Shown piece by piece: positions 10,419 through 22,625 of a DNA stretch of 64,000 nt. The notes beneath the pieces are model-generated. The model made no database searches, had not been told where the DNA came from, and saw nothing but the letters and a program-made list of their open reading frames with translations. Each line of letters begins with the position of its first letter. Position 1 is the first letter of the stretch. The stretch is taken from assembly GCA_001599815.1 (NCBI GenBank), contig BCIA01000005.1, positions 3,108,472-3,172,471 on the forward strand. Direction: 5' to 3'. The position numbers were made by a program, and so were the translations under genes. The stretch comes from Furcasterigmium furcatum. Its lineage: Eukaryota; Ascomycota; Sordariomycetes; Glomerellales; Plectosphaerellaceae.

Positions 10419-13400
10419 TTACTTCCACGCGTTCAAACCTGCCCAAGGATCACCCTGACTTCCACCTTGCGGATTCTGCGGATATCCGCCCTGCGAGAAG
10501 CCCCCCTGCGGATTCTGCTGCTGCTGCTGCTGCTGCTGCTCCGCTCCGTAGAAAGTCTGCTGAGGGCCCAAAGGTGGCGGTCCGGGCGGGGGCGGCGGTG
10601 GAACGAAGCCGGCGGGCACAAAGCCCTGCGAGGGGTTGTGCGAGTGCCCGTGATGCTGCTGCGGCTGTTGTTGCTGCGGGTTGGGGAACCCGCCGTACTG
10701 CGCGCTCTGCCCGAAGGACAGCTGCGTCGGTGGGGGAGAGGCCGGACCACGATGTACGGCAGCGCCGAACGTCGACTGATGGGGCGGAGGAGAGGTTGGG
10801 CCAGGGTTTCGCCCGTACTGACTGGGGTTGTAGGGCTGGCCGTAGGTGTTGGCCGGCTGCGGCGTGTATGACTGGGAGTTGGGAGGGCCCGCGAAGCTGG
10901 GGTATTGTTGCTGGTTTGGTGGCGGAGACTGCGGCATCTGGTACTGGTTTTGGTAGTTGCCCTGAGAAAATCGCGGCAATGAGCCGGAAGAGTTGGTCGA
11001 GGTGAAATTGAGAGGAGCTGGAGTCGGCCTATTCGACGGCGGCTTGGGAGGGGTGTTGCCCTGGTCCATGGACATGCGCTCCATGAGACCTCTGAGTCGC
11101 TCTCGCTCGGCCTCGGCCTGGGACTCCTTCTTAGTAGAGCGTTCCTGCTCGATCTGGTTCAGGAGCTGGGCACCCTCGGTGCGGCGATTGTTGACGAAGG
11201 TCTCAACATTTTTGTCCAGGCTTCCAACGGTATCCTTCATCTCGGCATACCAGCGCTTAGCTCCCTGCAGACCAGCTTCAAGCTCGAGGAACTCCTGGTA
11301 CGCGCGCTTGTATCGGTTGATCACCGAGCCCCTCTGGCGCTGGATCGCCTCATACTTGCTCTGCTCTGACCGAACTCTCTTGTCTTGTAGTAGAGTGTTG
11401 AAGGACGAGTTGAGGTCTTTCATCAGGGAAGACTGTTTCTGGTTTGCTTGGAGAAGCCTGTTCTGGAGAGGTCGGAATTTCTCAAGCTCGGACTCGAAGA
11501 GCTGCTGCTCATAATTGGCGATACTCTTCTTATTCAAAATAAGGATTTCCGAGATGTCATCGTTGTGGACCTGAATCGGTTAGCGAGGCTTGAAACCAAC
11601 GGAGAACAGAGGATATCGCAAACCTTTTCCTTGAGGTCCTTCAATGTCTGATTCCGTTCCCTCTTCACGAGGTTGAGCTTCTTCATAATCTCCTCCACAT
11701 GCTTGATCTGGTCCACGACACTCACGCCGCCCTCGCCAAAGTCTGTGTCAAGCAAGTTCGGTTCGTTGCCCATGGGGCTGGCAGCGTTGCTCGACTTTGC
11801 GCGGACCTTGTTCACGGCGCGCTGGAAGAGTGCATCAACCTCGGAGTGTTCTGCAGCCTGTCGCATTTCCACAAACTCGGCCTCGTTGTGCCGGAACTTG
11901 GTCGACAACTGATCGTCGCTGCGGGAAGCCTCGTCCAGCGCCTCTCGATAACCTCGAATGTCGCCTCTCAGCGTCGTAGTCAGCCGCGAGCTAGGTTGCT
12001 GAGACCAGTCGTTCTCGTATTTGGATCTCATCTTCTCGCACACGCTCTCTTCCATATCCAGCTGCTTCGTGTTTCGGTCCAGAAGCGAGACGATCGCCTC
12101 CTTCTCGGACTTTAGGAGCTCTAGAATCGTCGACGGGTCTTCGTGGTTCGCGACGTCCTCGCACCATTGCCTGAAGTCTTCATCTGGAAGAACATCCTGA
12201 TCGAAACCTCCTTTGAGGACTTGTAGCGCACCAGGTAATCTGAGATAATCCAGACTGGCGGCCATCTCGCCATTGGCCAGATCGACCTTCTCAGACTCGG
12301 CTCTGATGAGCTTCGCCTTCTCCTCGTCGTACAGACTGGCCATCTCGGTCACGGCAAAAGGGACAATCTTGGAAAACAAGTCGGGCCCGGTGATTCGCTG
12401 GATGTCCTGGCCAGCGTAAAGCTCGCTCACGGGGATGGGCTTGGCAGCGGGTAGCTTGCCAACAGGCGCCAAACTCGCCTCCGCTGGCACAGGCTGGTTG
12501 TAAATGTAGTCATTGTCTTTTGTCAATTCGATAAGCTTGTCTTGAATCGTGGCGAGGTTCCTCTTTGCAACCTCGGCCAGAATGCTACCCGTATCGGAGG
12601 CGAGCTGGGTGGTCGGAGGACAAGAGGAAGGAAAGGTGCTCGCTAGGCGACTGGCATCTTTTGCCTGAACTTCGGCGGCCTGTAGTCTCGCTATCGCGAT
12701 GCCGTGCTGGTTGGTATCGGAGTCATGGATTGCCTGGTAGTACTGGGACACGGATCCGAAGAAGTTGTACTTGATCTAGGTGCGTGTCAGCTCGCGTGTC
12801 CGGGGTTGGCCCGGAACAGATTCATCTTGAGCCGGGCGGTATTTACTGCTCACCTGCACCAACAACAACCACACCCTCTCCAGGATCCCTTTGGTGACAT
12901 TCTCCTGAACACCTTCGACGGCCTGGCTGTACAGGGTGGCAGCCTGGCTGGCCAGCTTTGCGAGAAGGGCAACGCTCTTGTCATCTGCCACCTGCTTCTC
13001 GAGGAAGACCTCTTGCGCCTGCGCGAGGTTGATGTGGATGAGCGTCTTGACAGTATCCCTGCTCAGATCCGCCGACGGCGCATGGAGGAAGTTCTCGTTG
13101 ATGTAGGTGAACATGCCGGCGGAAGCCTGGAAGTTGTGGTACGCAGTCTTCACGCCGGATTCCTCAGCTCGAGATTGATGTGCGGCATAGCATGACAGCA
13201 CGGCCGCGATATTGAAGATGATGGATGCCTTCTCGAAGGCCAGGGAGTACTGGGACGTCGACTTGTTCGTGAAGGCGTCGAACCTGTCAGGAGAGGTGGC
13301 ATGTCAGAGAGAGCAGGCAGGCAGAGCTCTAACAAGGGCGCATGACGTACCATGTGAAGGAGATCTTGATGTGCTGCTCGTCCACGGGAAACCTCAGGTC

Positions 13401-13628
13401 GAGAAGCTCCAGCTGCCCATAGTACCTGTAAAGCATGTCGCGGCCCGAGGTGCTGTCCTTCCCAGCACCCCGCATGTCCTGTCGCAGGCGGTTGAGGGTG
13501 GCGCACTCCTCGGCATACCGCTCGGGGTCGTCTCCGTATGTGTCTCTGATGTATTTCTTCAGCGGCGTCACCCAATCGATCTCGTTGGTACCCTTGAGGG
13601 GCACCGAGATCATTGGCGACTGCGTCAT
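10419..13628 (-). CDS. bro1: Vacuolar sorting protein Bro1 (ESCRT-III-associated, BRO1 domain)
   Basis: Class E endosomal protein that binds ESCRT-III Snf7 and recruits the deubiquitinase Doa4 at multivesicular bodies. Four exons on the minus strand: 13628-13351, 13283-12854, 12775-11624, 11570-10419, giving 1003 residues. All joins keep frame; donors are GTACGT, GTGAGC and GTTTGC. The N-terminus (QSPMISVPLKGTNEIDWVTP, then YGDDPERYAEECATLNRLRQ) is typical of Bro1 rather than its paralogue PalA/Rim20. The BRO1 domain fills about the first 380 residues. A helical V domain follows (many Glu/Lys/Leu repeats), then a Pro/Gln/Gly-rich tail with an 8-residue Pro stretch and a Gln run encoded by CTG/CAG repeats near 10516-10545. 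The protein ends in DPWAGLNAWK. The upstream in-frame ATG at 13697 (after Pro-rich sequence) was rejected as a leader extension. Confidence 0.93.
10516..10545 (-). repeat. CAG trinucleotide tract coding a Gln run in Bro1
   Basis: The plus strand shows consecutive gct/ctg units, read as Gln codons on the coding strand in the low-complexity tail of Bro1. Tracts of this kind often vary in length between strains. Confidence 0.7.
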
Positions 13629-14410
13629 GTTGGGCGAGGGTGGCAGGGTTGCCCGATGGGGGGGTGGTTCAGGTTCGCCGGCTCGAAGAGGGGTCAAGCT
13701 GGGGGCGGCCTAGGCCATATAAGCCGGCTCTGGGGACGTCGGCGAGCTCTTCTGGTACCAAGGTAAATAGGTATGTCGTTGCTGGAGCTGGCGACGGTCA
13801 AGACGGGACACTGGAGGCAGCGGCGGACGACTCAGGGTGGGGACTGGAGCCGTCAGGCCAGGACGTGGACCAGCGCTTCGGAACGCGGGGACACGAGTAG
13901 CGGGCGGGTTGCTGTTGTCGGGAAGCTGCTTGTCTTATGCGGCCTGTTCGGGCGACCTGAAATGTGCGTGGGCTCGGCGGGCGAGCTTGGGGGCGGCGCG
14001 GCGCGGCTGGAGGAAAGAGTCGCGATGTCCAAGTTGGCCTTTATTAGAGGGGATGGAGGTGTTTCGGTAGAGCTTCTCGTGGTCTGTGTGAGGTCATAAC
14101 AGCGAGGAGGGGGGCGGCCACAATGTGATGAGATGAAGTGTCCGGGCGCTGGGATCACCAAGAGAAGTGAGGAGAGCTGGGCGGGGCACTTTAGGTACCT
14201 ATCCCCTAGACTTCAAAAATTGGGCGCCCGAGTGCACCAATTCGTTGGGCGGCTCTCCACGGGCTGGCAGCTTTCGAGTGACAAGCCGCCGACGAGACTT
14301 GGCAGGAACCGCCAGCGCGAACGTGAACCGACCTGACTCGGACCTGACTAGGTACCTTGCTTTAGTACTTAGGTGCCTCCTACCTAATGTCGATAGCTCC
14401 TGGGAACTCC

Positions 14411-14441
14411 CTACCTGCCTACCTACCTACCTACCTACCTA
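14411..14441. repeat. Tandem CTAC (TACC) array
   Basis: About seven copies of a CTAC unit with one CTGC variant. It is the longest of the TACCTACC-type tracts scattered through the intergenic DNA of this window. Confidence 0.8.
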
Positions 14442-17400
14442 AGGTAGAGTAAGGCGCCTAGGTAGTATTCTGATCCGTATTTGTCCAACGGCGACATGGT
14501 TTATCAGATGGGACACTTCGAGGAGTGCGACATCAACAACTGACCCCAAAGTGAGTCCATCACCATCGACCGGCCGACCAATGGATGTTACCGCCAACGC
14601 GCGCATGTTCGGCGGACGATCCCGCGGCCAACTTCCATCTTTACCGCCAGTAGACTGGCTCCGAGCCGGAATAGTCGCGTCCCAGATCCAGGATGACGCC
14701 GGCGCTTAAACCAACAGAGAAACAGGCAAACACCGCTCGGCGGCCCATGGCGCCCTCCAGTTGGGCAACCCTCCTGAGGTAGCCCACATGCGGCTCCCAC
14801 CTTGCGCCCTTGATTCGACCAGAAACATCGACTGGTCCGGCCGCCGGTGGGAGGGGGGAGGATAGGCGCCGCCCCGACCCGGACAGTGAACTTGAGCGTT
14901 TGAACAACCCAGGCCGCCGCCCTATATCTCTGATTCTCGGCAATAGGCGTCGGTGATCACAGCACGCGCTTCTTCCCCTTGCTACCCCATCTCTCAGAGG
15001 TGGGTGGGTTCGTTATGAGGCAATATCAACCGACATCGTGGAACCGCCCTGTAGGAAGACTCAACCTCGTCCAGATGTTCCTCCAGCTGGGCCAATCCGA
15101 CGCCCTCGATGGCCTTTTCAACCAACCTTATGCAGGGTGACCAGCAAGAAAGCGACGCAGCTGACGGTCCTCCATCGCAATTGGCTGGCGGCTCCTGTCT
15201 GCTTCACACCGCACTGGGCTCTCCTGATGCGACGCAACGGAACCGAGCCTTCGGCCGGATAGAGAATCTTCCGCCGATCCCCTCCATCATGGCTCGCAGG
15301 ATGTGTTCCGACACTTGGCTGTGGCCCTCCCGTCCTGTGGCCGGGGCCGGCAGTTGTGTCTCCGGGGGATAGCCCGTTCCATTAACTGAGATATCACAGG
15401 CTAAGATGAGAATCTGTCGAGATGTCATCAATAACCTAGATGTCCGGAGTGGTGCTCGTCAGTTGCCCTCTCAACCATCGCAAGGGTTCTTCGGAGCCAC
15501 CGCTGCAAGGAAGACACAAACGTTCTGCACGCAAGAAGGAACCCGAGACATGGCCTATGCGGAAGCGAATCACTGTTCCTTGTTTTCCCTACCTTATTTA
15601 CGACCTGATCCGGGAGCCTGGCCGGCATTGGAAATGGTAAGTACAGTACGAAGGTCCTCGGAGACCTTTGTTCCTCGAAGAAAGCTCTGGGCACGGCATG
15701 AAAGTATTACCCCTGAGATTGCCAACCCGCCTGTGGTTCATCAATCTATGAGAGAGGCCCTGCATTTGAACCCTTTGAGACTGCCTGTTAGCGATGGTTA
15801 TCTATTCACAACATCAATCTGCGAGCCGTCTCGCGTGTCTCTGTGCAAGTCAAACGGCTGGGTACCTGCATGGAGGCTTGCAGGAGACACGGGAGGCCTT
15901 GGGGTAAGAGTCCGCACCACCTTTAACACCATCAAGCTGGTCTGCCCTCTGGAGTTAAAAGTACGGACGGCAGATGGCTGGTGCGCCAGTCCAGGCAAGG
16001 GCGGAGAAGACTTTGCTGCATCGGCCGCTATCTCTTTCGGGAAGCTCGAAGTTGTCTTGGACACACAACGGCATTCCTTGTTGCGCCGTCGGGACGAAGT
16101 TGATCCATCCAACCGCTGATGCCTCCACCGATGGAATACTGGAATGGCTGAGGTGGTTCTCAATGGGATCTGACGGGATCGGATGTTGTGAGTTGTTCCT
16201 CTCTCATGAAACGAATGCCACGTGTGGTCCCTGCTGGATCTTAAATGACCCTAGGAAATGTTCCCAAGGGATCATTTCACAACAGTCGCCACGGTCATTT
16301 CAGCTGCATGATCCGAAGGACAGCTGGAACAAGCGCAGCGTCGAGATGCGGCAGGGATCGCAACCCAGGTTGGGCAAGTTTTCCCAAGTCCCAGGCCTCC
16401 AGGAGCTGACTCAAGCTGTCACGACGTGTCCCGTGTCTGCTGAACGACTCGCCTCAATCTGTCCGCATGAAGTACCTGCCAAGGCTGGAGGCTGGGGTAT
16501 CCTCGTCATCAGCCTCGCAGTTTCGAGGACCCTATCCGTCATCCGTGATGCAAAAGCAATGTTTGGAATGACGGACCACCTCATAGGACCGATAAGTCGA
16601 TCTCCAACCAACCAAGCCGACATGAAATGACGAAGAAAGAGGGACTGCGGGGATGTTCTGACAGATGCATGGAAACCGCAAAAGCAAATGTGATGGCAGG
16701 CAGAGGTCCCTGCCTGTACATCCCGTCTAGCTGGGCAGTTCTGGACATCCCAAACAGCCTTGCTCCAGGAGTTTGAGGTGTCCAGCGCGGCCTTTTCTCC
16801 GTTTCATTTGGCCTGCCCAGCTGCTTTGACAGCCCCGCCCAGAGCACCAGCGGATGGGATGGAAGCCATGATGAAAGAAAGAGCAGTGGGCCGGGGCTGC
16901 GGTCCAATGACACCGTCGCGCGCTAGCTGAGGTGCCATTCGTGGGTGTTCTGGTATCTCTAGAAAGCCCGAGACCTTGTGTCTATCATCAGGCGAAGCTG
17001 GCCATCTGCACATGCAGCCTTTTCTCCTGTGGGCAGAACGGCTGCCTCGTGGAAGGATCGTACAGGACGGGAGGTCAGGTCAAGACGGGCGTCGGGGGCC
17101 GGGGGCAAACGGTGCCAAATATAGGCTAGCAGGTGCTGCCATACCACACAAGGGCTTCGGTCAACGTTATTGATGCACGAAGGGTGGGAGCTGGGGCCAT
17201 CCTTCGGTCTGAGATGCGTGTTGTGTGGTGTGTCCACGAGGCTTGACGGTAAGCTGGCAGGGAAGGTCGCTAGAAGGGACGCAAGTGTACATGAATGAAT
17301 GCCTTTGTTGACTCGCCTCGTTCGGCCAAAAGCGCTGAGGCAAGCCTGGGATTCGAAATGAGCCCAACGCCTCCAGGCAGGGTCGCACGGCCGAGACTGC

Positions 17401-17756
17401 CCGTCACTGGCGACGAGCCTTGCGTGGGACGGAATCGGCGCACGTGGATGAGTTTGTCGGGGGGTCGGGATGCGGGCTGGCGGGAATAGATGATGGGCAG
17501 CCCTCGCAGATCAGCAGAACAACAAGAGCTGAGCATGATGTGCGGGCTTGGCCTTCCGAGTCGGAAAAGTTAGCTGCAACTCTGCTGCAAAGTGCAGGAC
17601 CCGCGAGCCAGAGGTACCGTACCTTCACCTGCTGTCGCTGCCGCATGCACGGCTCGGCGCCCTTTCAGCGCAGCGCAGCGCAGCGCTATTCAATCAGCCC
17701 AGGCGCCCCAGAGCGGCCAGTGGCAGTGGTCTTGGATGCGTCTGAGATGGGGGTCT

Positions 17757-17770
17757 AGGTACCGGTACCT
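17757..17770. repeat. 14-bp perfect palindrome AGGTACCGGTACCT
   Basis: Exact palindrome about 1.05 kb upstream of the G-alpha start. Its half-site AGGTACC also occurs at 14194 and 14350. Possible regulatory site; function unknown. Confidence 0.6.
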
Positions 17771-18812
17771 CCCTCGACTCGAGGACCCTGGTGGTATGGA
17801 CTTGCGCCTTCCCATGGAAGCAAGCGTCGACATGACTGTCGGGCCCCACAGTGGGCGAGGCCACACTCACCCCGGCCGTTCCTTCCACGTTCATCACACC
17901 CCAACCAGCTTGGTCCATTCATCACTCACCCACTGCCCCCGGGGGACTCCATGCCCACGCGCCATCAGAGCCCCCTCAGTCCCGCCTTGTGAATGGCGAC
18001 CGGGGACAGGAAGCTAGGTACTTACACTGTAGGTACTTGGCCTGTCAATTCCACCAAAAACGCCTCTCCCTCCTCCACGACTTCCACATCTTCCCACCGA
18101 CGAGTTCCCCTCCTCATCCGGGCCTTGTTCCCCCCTTCTGCACCACCCAGGCTTTCCTCGCCCGACTCACGTCGTCATATCTGTCGTGAGATCATCACAC
18201 TCGAGTCGACTCGCTGCCCTCAAGTAGGCCTTCACATCAGCGACAATTGCGCCCTGTCCTGCTCCACTCGTCAATCCGGCTACCAGGACCGAGGGAGTGA
18301 GGTTCCATTCGTCGTGCTGACGATTCGATACCCACATTTCATCCGTCTTCCAGAATCCTCGAGTCCAGCCCTCTTTCGCATAGACCGCCTCCTCTCCCCC
18401 AATCTGACCGTGCGACCGCCTCGAGCTCTCCTCGGATCTACTACTTCGCATCTTGTCGCTGGGCGTCGCAGTCGGCCGTCTTGGCTCTCGACCCTTCCTC
18501 GCATCAAAGATCACGGCTTGCGTTGGGACTTTGCCCAAACCAAAAGCCGCAGGGACGCCTCCCGCTCCCTTCCGCCCTCTCCGACAGTTCCTCGATCCAG
18601 CGCCTCGAGGCATCTCGACAGCCGACATCGACCACCACGAGCGCAGTCAACTCCGCCATTTCGTTTCCCGATCTGCGCGTCCATCTGCCACGAACACATG
18701 ACTCGTCATCTCCCCGCGAATTGATCGGACTGATTGATTGCGCGCCTCGGCCCGGAGAAGATTTAGAACCCCTCTCGACCTCGGGCGGCTCGACCCCGGC
18801 ACGCAGTTCAAC

Positions 18813-20167
18813 ATGGGCGCTTGCATGAGCTCCAACAATGAGGAGGTGGAACAGAAGAAGCATAGCCAGGCCATCGACCGGCAGCTGGAGGAAGACTCCA
18901 GGAGACTGCGTCGGGAATGCAAAATCCTGCTACTAGGTGTGTTCGGCTTCGCCTCGACTTGAATTGTGACGCGCAAAACCACTAACAGTGCTCCCTGCCT
19001 CAAGGTTCTGGCGAAAGCGGCAAATCCACGATTGTGAAGCAGATGAAGATTATTCACCTCAAAGGCTACTCCGAAGATGAGCTCTACAACTACCGACCGA
19101 CCGTGTTCAAGAATCTCGTCGAATGTGCCAAAGCCGTCATATTGGCCATGCGCCAGTTCGATATCGAGCCGGCCAACGAGGAGAACAAGCAATACGCCAA
19201 CTTCCTCATGGAGTACACGGCGGAATCTGGACCTCAGGCGCACATCGACCCGCAAGTCGGCATCGCGATTCAATCGATCTGGAACGACCCGGCAAGGCAA
19301 CAGCTCATGGAGAGGCAAACCGAGTTCTATCTCATGGACTCGGCAGAATAGTAAGTGTTCGCCGCAGCATCCGTCGATACCCGTTCTAACGTCCTATGCA
19401 GCTTCTTCCAAGAGGTGATGCGCATTGTTGCGCCAGATTATTTACCCAACGAGATGGATGTTCTCCGAGCCAGAACAAAGACCACCGGTATCTACGAAAC
19501 ACGCTTCCAGATGGGACAGCTTAGCATTCAGTAAGTATCCAGCCTCGCTCAAACGGGCATGGATGTGTTTGCTAACAAGTACCTACAGCATGTTCGACGT
19601 TGGCGGCCAGCGGAGTGAACGGAAGAAGTGGATTCACTGTTTCGAGAACGTCACATCGATCATCTTCTGTGTTGCCCTCAGCGAGTACGACCAGGTGTTG
19701 CTGGAGGAAAGCAGCCAGGTAGGGCTCGGACTCGTCTGCCCACTGTCTGATGGTTAGACTGACAAATGCAGAACCGCATGATGGAGAGTCTGTTGCTCTT
19801 CGACTCGGTCGTCAACTCTCGTTGGTTCATGCGAACGAGCATCATCCTCTTCCTGAATAAGGTCGACATCTTCAAACAAAAACTGGGCCGCTCGCCAATG
19901 GCCAATTACTTCCCCGACTACTCTGGGGGCAACGACGTGAACAAGGCCGCCAAGTATTTGCTCTGGCGGTTCAACCAAGTCAACAGAGCTCACCTGCACC
20001 TTTATCCACAGTGAGTCGGCGCCGAACGTAGGTAGTGCTGAGGCATGGTCGGCTAACACTCTGCCAGTCTGACCCAAGCCACCGACACATCGAACATCCG
20101 CCTCGTCTTTGCTGCCGTCAAGGAAACAATCTTGAACAATGCTCTCCGGGATTCGGGCATCCTGTAA
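18813..20167 (+). CDS. Heterotrimeric G-protein alpha subunit, fungal group III (GNA-3/GanB/MagA type)
   Basis: Membrane-anchored GTPase relaying receptor signals, in this group mainly to adenylate cyclase and cAMP-PKA. Six exons (18813-18936, 19005-19350, 19402-19530, 19589-19718, 19772-20010, 20068-20167) give 355 residues, the usual length. All five introns are GT-AG and frame-exact. N-terminus MGACMS fits N-myristoylation at Gly2 and palmitoylation at Cys4. Motifs: P-loop GSGESGKS 42-49, switch I Arg181 in RARTKTTGIYE, DVGGQ with catalytic Gln207, NKVD 272-275, and TQATDT near 325. The C-terminus LRDSGIL lacks the Cys at -4 that pertussis toxin modifies, which separates it from group I (GNA-1/FadA). 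Group assignment rests on MGACMS and this C-terminus, judged from memory. Glycogen phosphorylase, a classical cAMP-pathway output, is the next gene. Confidence 0.95.
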
Positions 20168-21981
20168 TGCTCGCGCCGCCGCTCGAGCGGTGTCCACTAA
20201 CTGTCTAGAGCCTTTGTTTCTTATGTCCTTTCATGTGAGCGATTTCTAGCATTGCCCGGCGTTGAGGGCGATTCGATTGTGGGCGGCGTTCGATCTGGCT
20301 CCCACGCTCACTACAACACAACATGATTTGCTACGGCGGTTCCCTGTCCTGTCCGGTTGGATGGTTGTTATGGTCCGAGGACTCGTTTTGCTGTGTCGTG
20401 CCGGAGGGGCGACTGGGCGGTTCTTTTGCTGAAGATGGTGGCCTCTTTTGCCCGGTTTGGCAACAGGTCTCCCGCGACTCCTTGCGTGGTATGCACGCCC
20501 CGACGACGAAATTGTTGGCTCAGGGAAGAACGGGATCTCAGGGCTGACTCGATGTGATTACTACCTCCTACCTACTGCGAGCGAAGGGTCGGGTAATTGG
20601 AGGAATAGCTTTGGCTGGGGGCCCCCGTGATGGCTCCAGCCTCCATTGCCAGTAGTCGATAGCATGTTGAGCACAATTGATTTTGGTGGTCGTCCAAAGC
20701 GCCGAGGGCGTCCGGGTTCGGGGCATTGTCGGCCATGATGGTCCGAGATGCGCTGGACGCGGAAAAAAAGATGTCAAATTCTGTCGAGCTCGTGGCCAGC
20801 CAATCCCAGCCGGCAGCTCGACGTCGTGACGAAGCCCCCAGACCTGCGACATGCATGGCCCTTGCAAGCGCCGTTGAGGTTTCCAGAGCGCGTCGTGTCC
20901 GACCTCACACACTCTCTCTCTCCTTGTGGTGTTAAGACATGCTCACGTCGCTGGAGCTGGGGAATGTATCACAGGGTCTAGAAGTGGCACGATAAAGCCA
21001 TGCGACGGGCAGTCGATGAAAAAGAACAATCGTATCCTACAGGTACCTACATAGGTGTCACTACAACGAGTACCTGTATCTCTGATGATACGAGGGCGGT
21101 GGGTGGGGGGAGCTTCTGTCGAAGCTTCCAAGGAGCTTGGTTGCTTGGCCATGTGGTTTGGTCAAGCGGTGGTCCCGGCGTGCCTGTGGTCCGTCCTGGC
21201 AAGTGGAGAGCTCTAAGGAAGACCGACTCGAGCCAAAATCCAAAACCTGGTCCGCGCCAACAACCAACCAAAAGTATCGCTGGTGGTTCAGGTCGGGTTC
21301 GTTATAGCGTAATTGCCGACCGCCCAGGTCGTCCTACCGTACCCGGCTTCTTCTCCCTCGCATCCGTGGTCAAGTCCCCCAATGAAGTGAGAATAGAGGC
21401 CAATGTACGGTATGCACGGTGCTTGGTCTCTCATGCTCGTTTGCCGGCAGCGGCCAATTACTCCCTCGGGAGCCGGGGGACGGGGGCGCAAGATGAGGTC
21501 ATGTCGGCTGAGATGGGAGGACGAGTTGCAGCTGGCACCTTCTACCGTTGGTTGACATGCAGTGCGGGCTTCACATGAGGTGGTGGACGGATGGGACGGG
21601 AGGGGGAGAAGCCTGGCCGCGCCATTCAGCTGGCGAAGGAGAGATTGGAACTTGACATGGAATGCAATCCAGCAGATCCGCTTCCAGCAATTCGCCTACC
21701 TACGGGAGTCCATGCTAGTCTGTTCGAGACCGCGACCCCAAGCCTCTGAGCTGCAGATGGACTAGGCTGGACAGGTGGAGGTGGACTTCCAGGTTCACGG
21801 TGACAGGTCCAGCGAGTGCTGGAGATGGGACCGACCTCCACTGGAGCTCTTGCCCACCTCATGGACTCCTCCACTCCTGCCTCTGCCCGCATGCAGTGCT
21901 GTGCTCTGGCTGACTGAGGTGATCTGATTTCCTTGGTGGTCAAGCTTCTCGACGACTCAGGGTCGATCCTGCCGCAAGCCA

Positions 21982-21991
21982 TTTAAATAGA
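21982..21991 (+). promoter_or_regulatory. TATA-like element of glycogen phosphorylase
   Basis: TTTAAATAG lies just before a long C/T-rich stretch, about 640 bp upstream of the start codon. The distance is explained if the leader contains the intron proposed at 22202-22574. Confidence 0.35.
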
Positions 21992-22201
21992 TAAGTGCCT
22001 GGGTTCCATCGTGTTCCCAAGCCAGTGTGTCTGGTATCCTCCTCCATCCCTATCAGCTCCCTCTCTCCTTTGCTTCTCCCAAATATCACTTCATTTCTGG
22101 TTCCCAAGCTCGGCTCTGGTGGAAAGCCTGCTCTGCTGTGCTTGCTGCTTCACCCCACCTCGTCTTGAGAGAGAGCTGCCGTCGATCAGGTCTCAGTCTA
22201 A

Positions 22202-22574
22202 GTGAGTACCCCAGCTTGCCTCTCGTTTTCTGTCTGCGTCCTCGCCTTGGAAATCCGGGGCATTGAGAACAGAAGCGCCTTGGGGAGATTCTGGCGATTC
22301 GAAGGAGCACTGAAGAGCTTGGGCATCGATCCCTCGAGCTGCCTGCCGTGGTGTTTGGCTGGCTGCGAGTGGCCGCTCCACGGCCGACACCGAATGCGAA
22401 CCCCGCTTCCCTCCATGGAACCCTTTGCCGCCGTCATCATGCTGGCTACGGGCTCCTGGGAGCATATCTGACGTTGTCTGCCGGCCAGGGGGGGTTATAA
22501 TTGCGCCATTCGTACCACCAGCCTCCCCTCCAGCGTGCTTTCTCGACTGGACTGACCCATCTATCCTCGCATAG
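22202..22574 (+). other. Candidate 5'-UTR intron of glycogen phosphorylase
   Basis: A full-consensus donor GTGAGT at 22202-22207, a CTGAC branch-like motif at 22552-22556 and a TAG acceptor ending at 22574 frame a 373-bp segment. It ends 51 bases before the ATG. Removing it leaves a leader free of the ATGs it contains. Inferred from splice signals only. Confidence 0.4.
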
Positions 22575-22625
22575 CTTCCACAACAACGATCTTTACTACG
22601 TCCGCTGCCACTACAGGACGCCACC

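Larger units (their letters stand above)
13629..18812. other. 5.2-kb non-coding region between BRO1 and G-alpha
   Basis: Divergent promoters plus a long stretch without a supportable gene. Contents seen: a CTAC tandem array at 14411-14441, several AGGTACCT-like elements (including a 14-bp palindrome at 17757-17770) and a strongly pyrimidine-rich leader from about 17,880 to 18,800 before G-alpha. Frames of up to 243 codons are present but lack coding-type codon use. Confidence 0.6.
20168..22625. other. Intergenic region and leader of glycogen phosphorylase
   Basis: No gene supported with confidence. The first part is the 3' flank of G-alpha. It includes a short open frame on the minus strand at 20572-20736 (54 codons, discussed in findings). 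From about 22,020 the sequence becomes pyrimidine-rich, as expected for a fungal transcription start and leader. Confidence 0.5.

Noticed and set aside
14641..14943. 100-codon minus-strand frame with a hydrophobic patch
   Set aside because: Lacks an ATG near its start, no clear splice acceptor, weak codon bias.
15406..16119. 237-codon plus-strand frame between BRO1 and G-alpha
   Set aside because: No third-position bias, scattered rare codons, no motif and no acceptable context.
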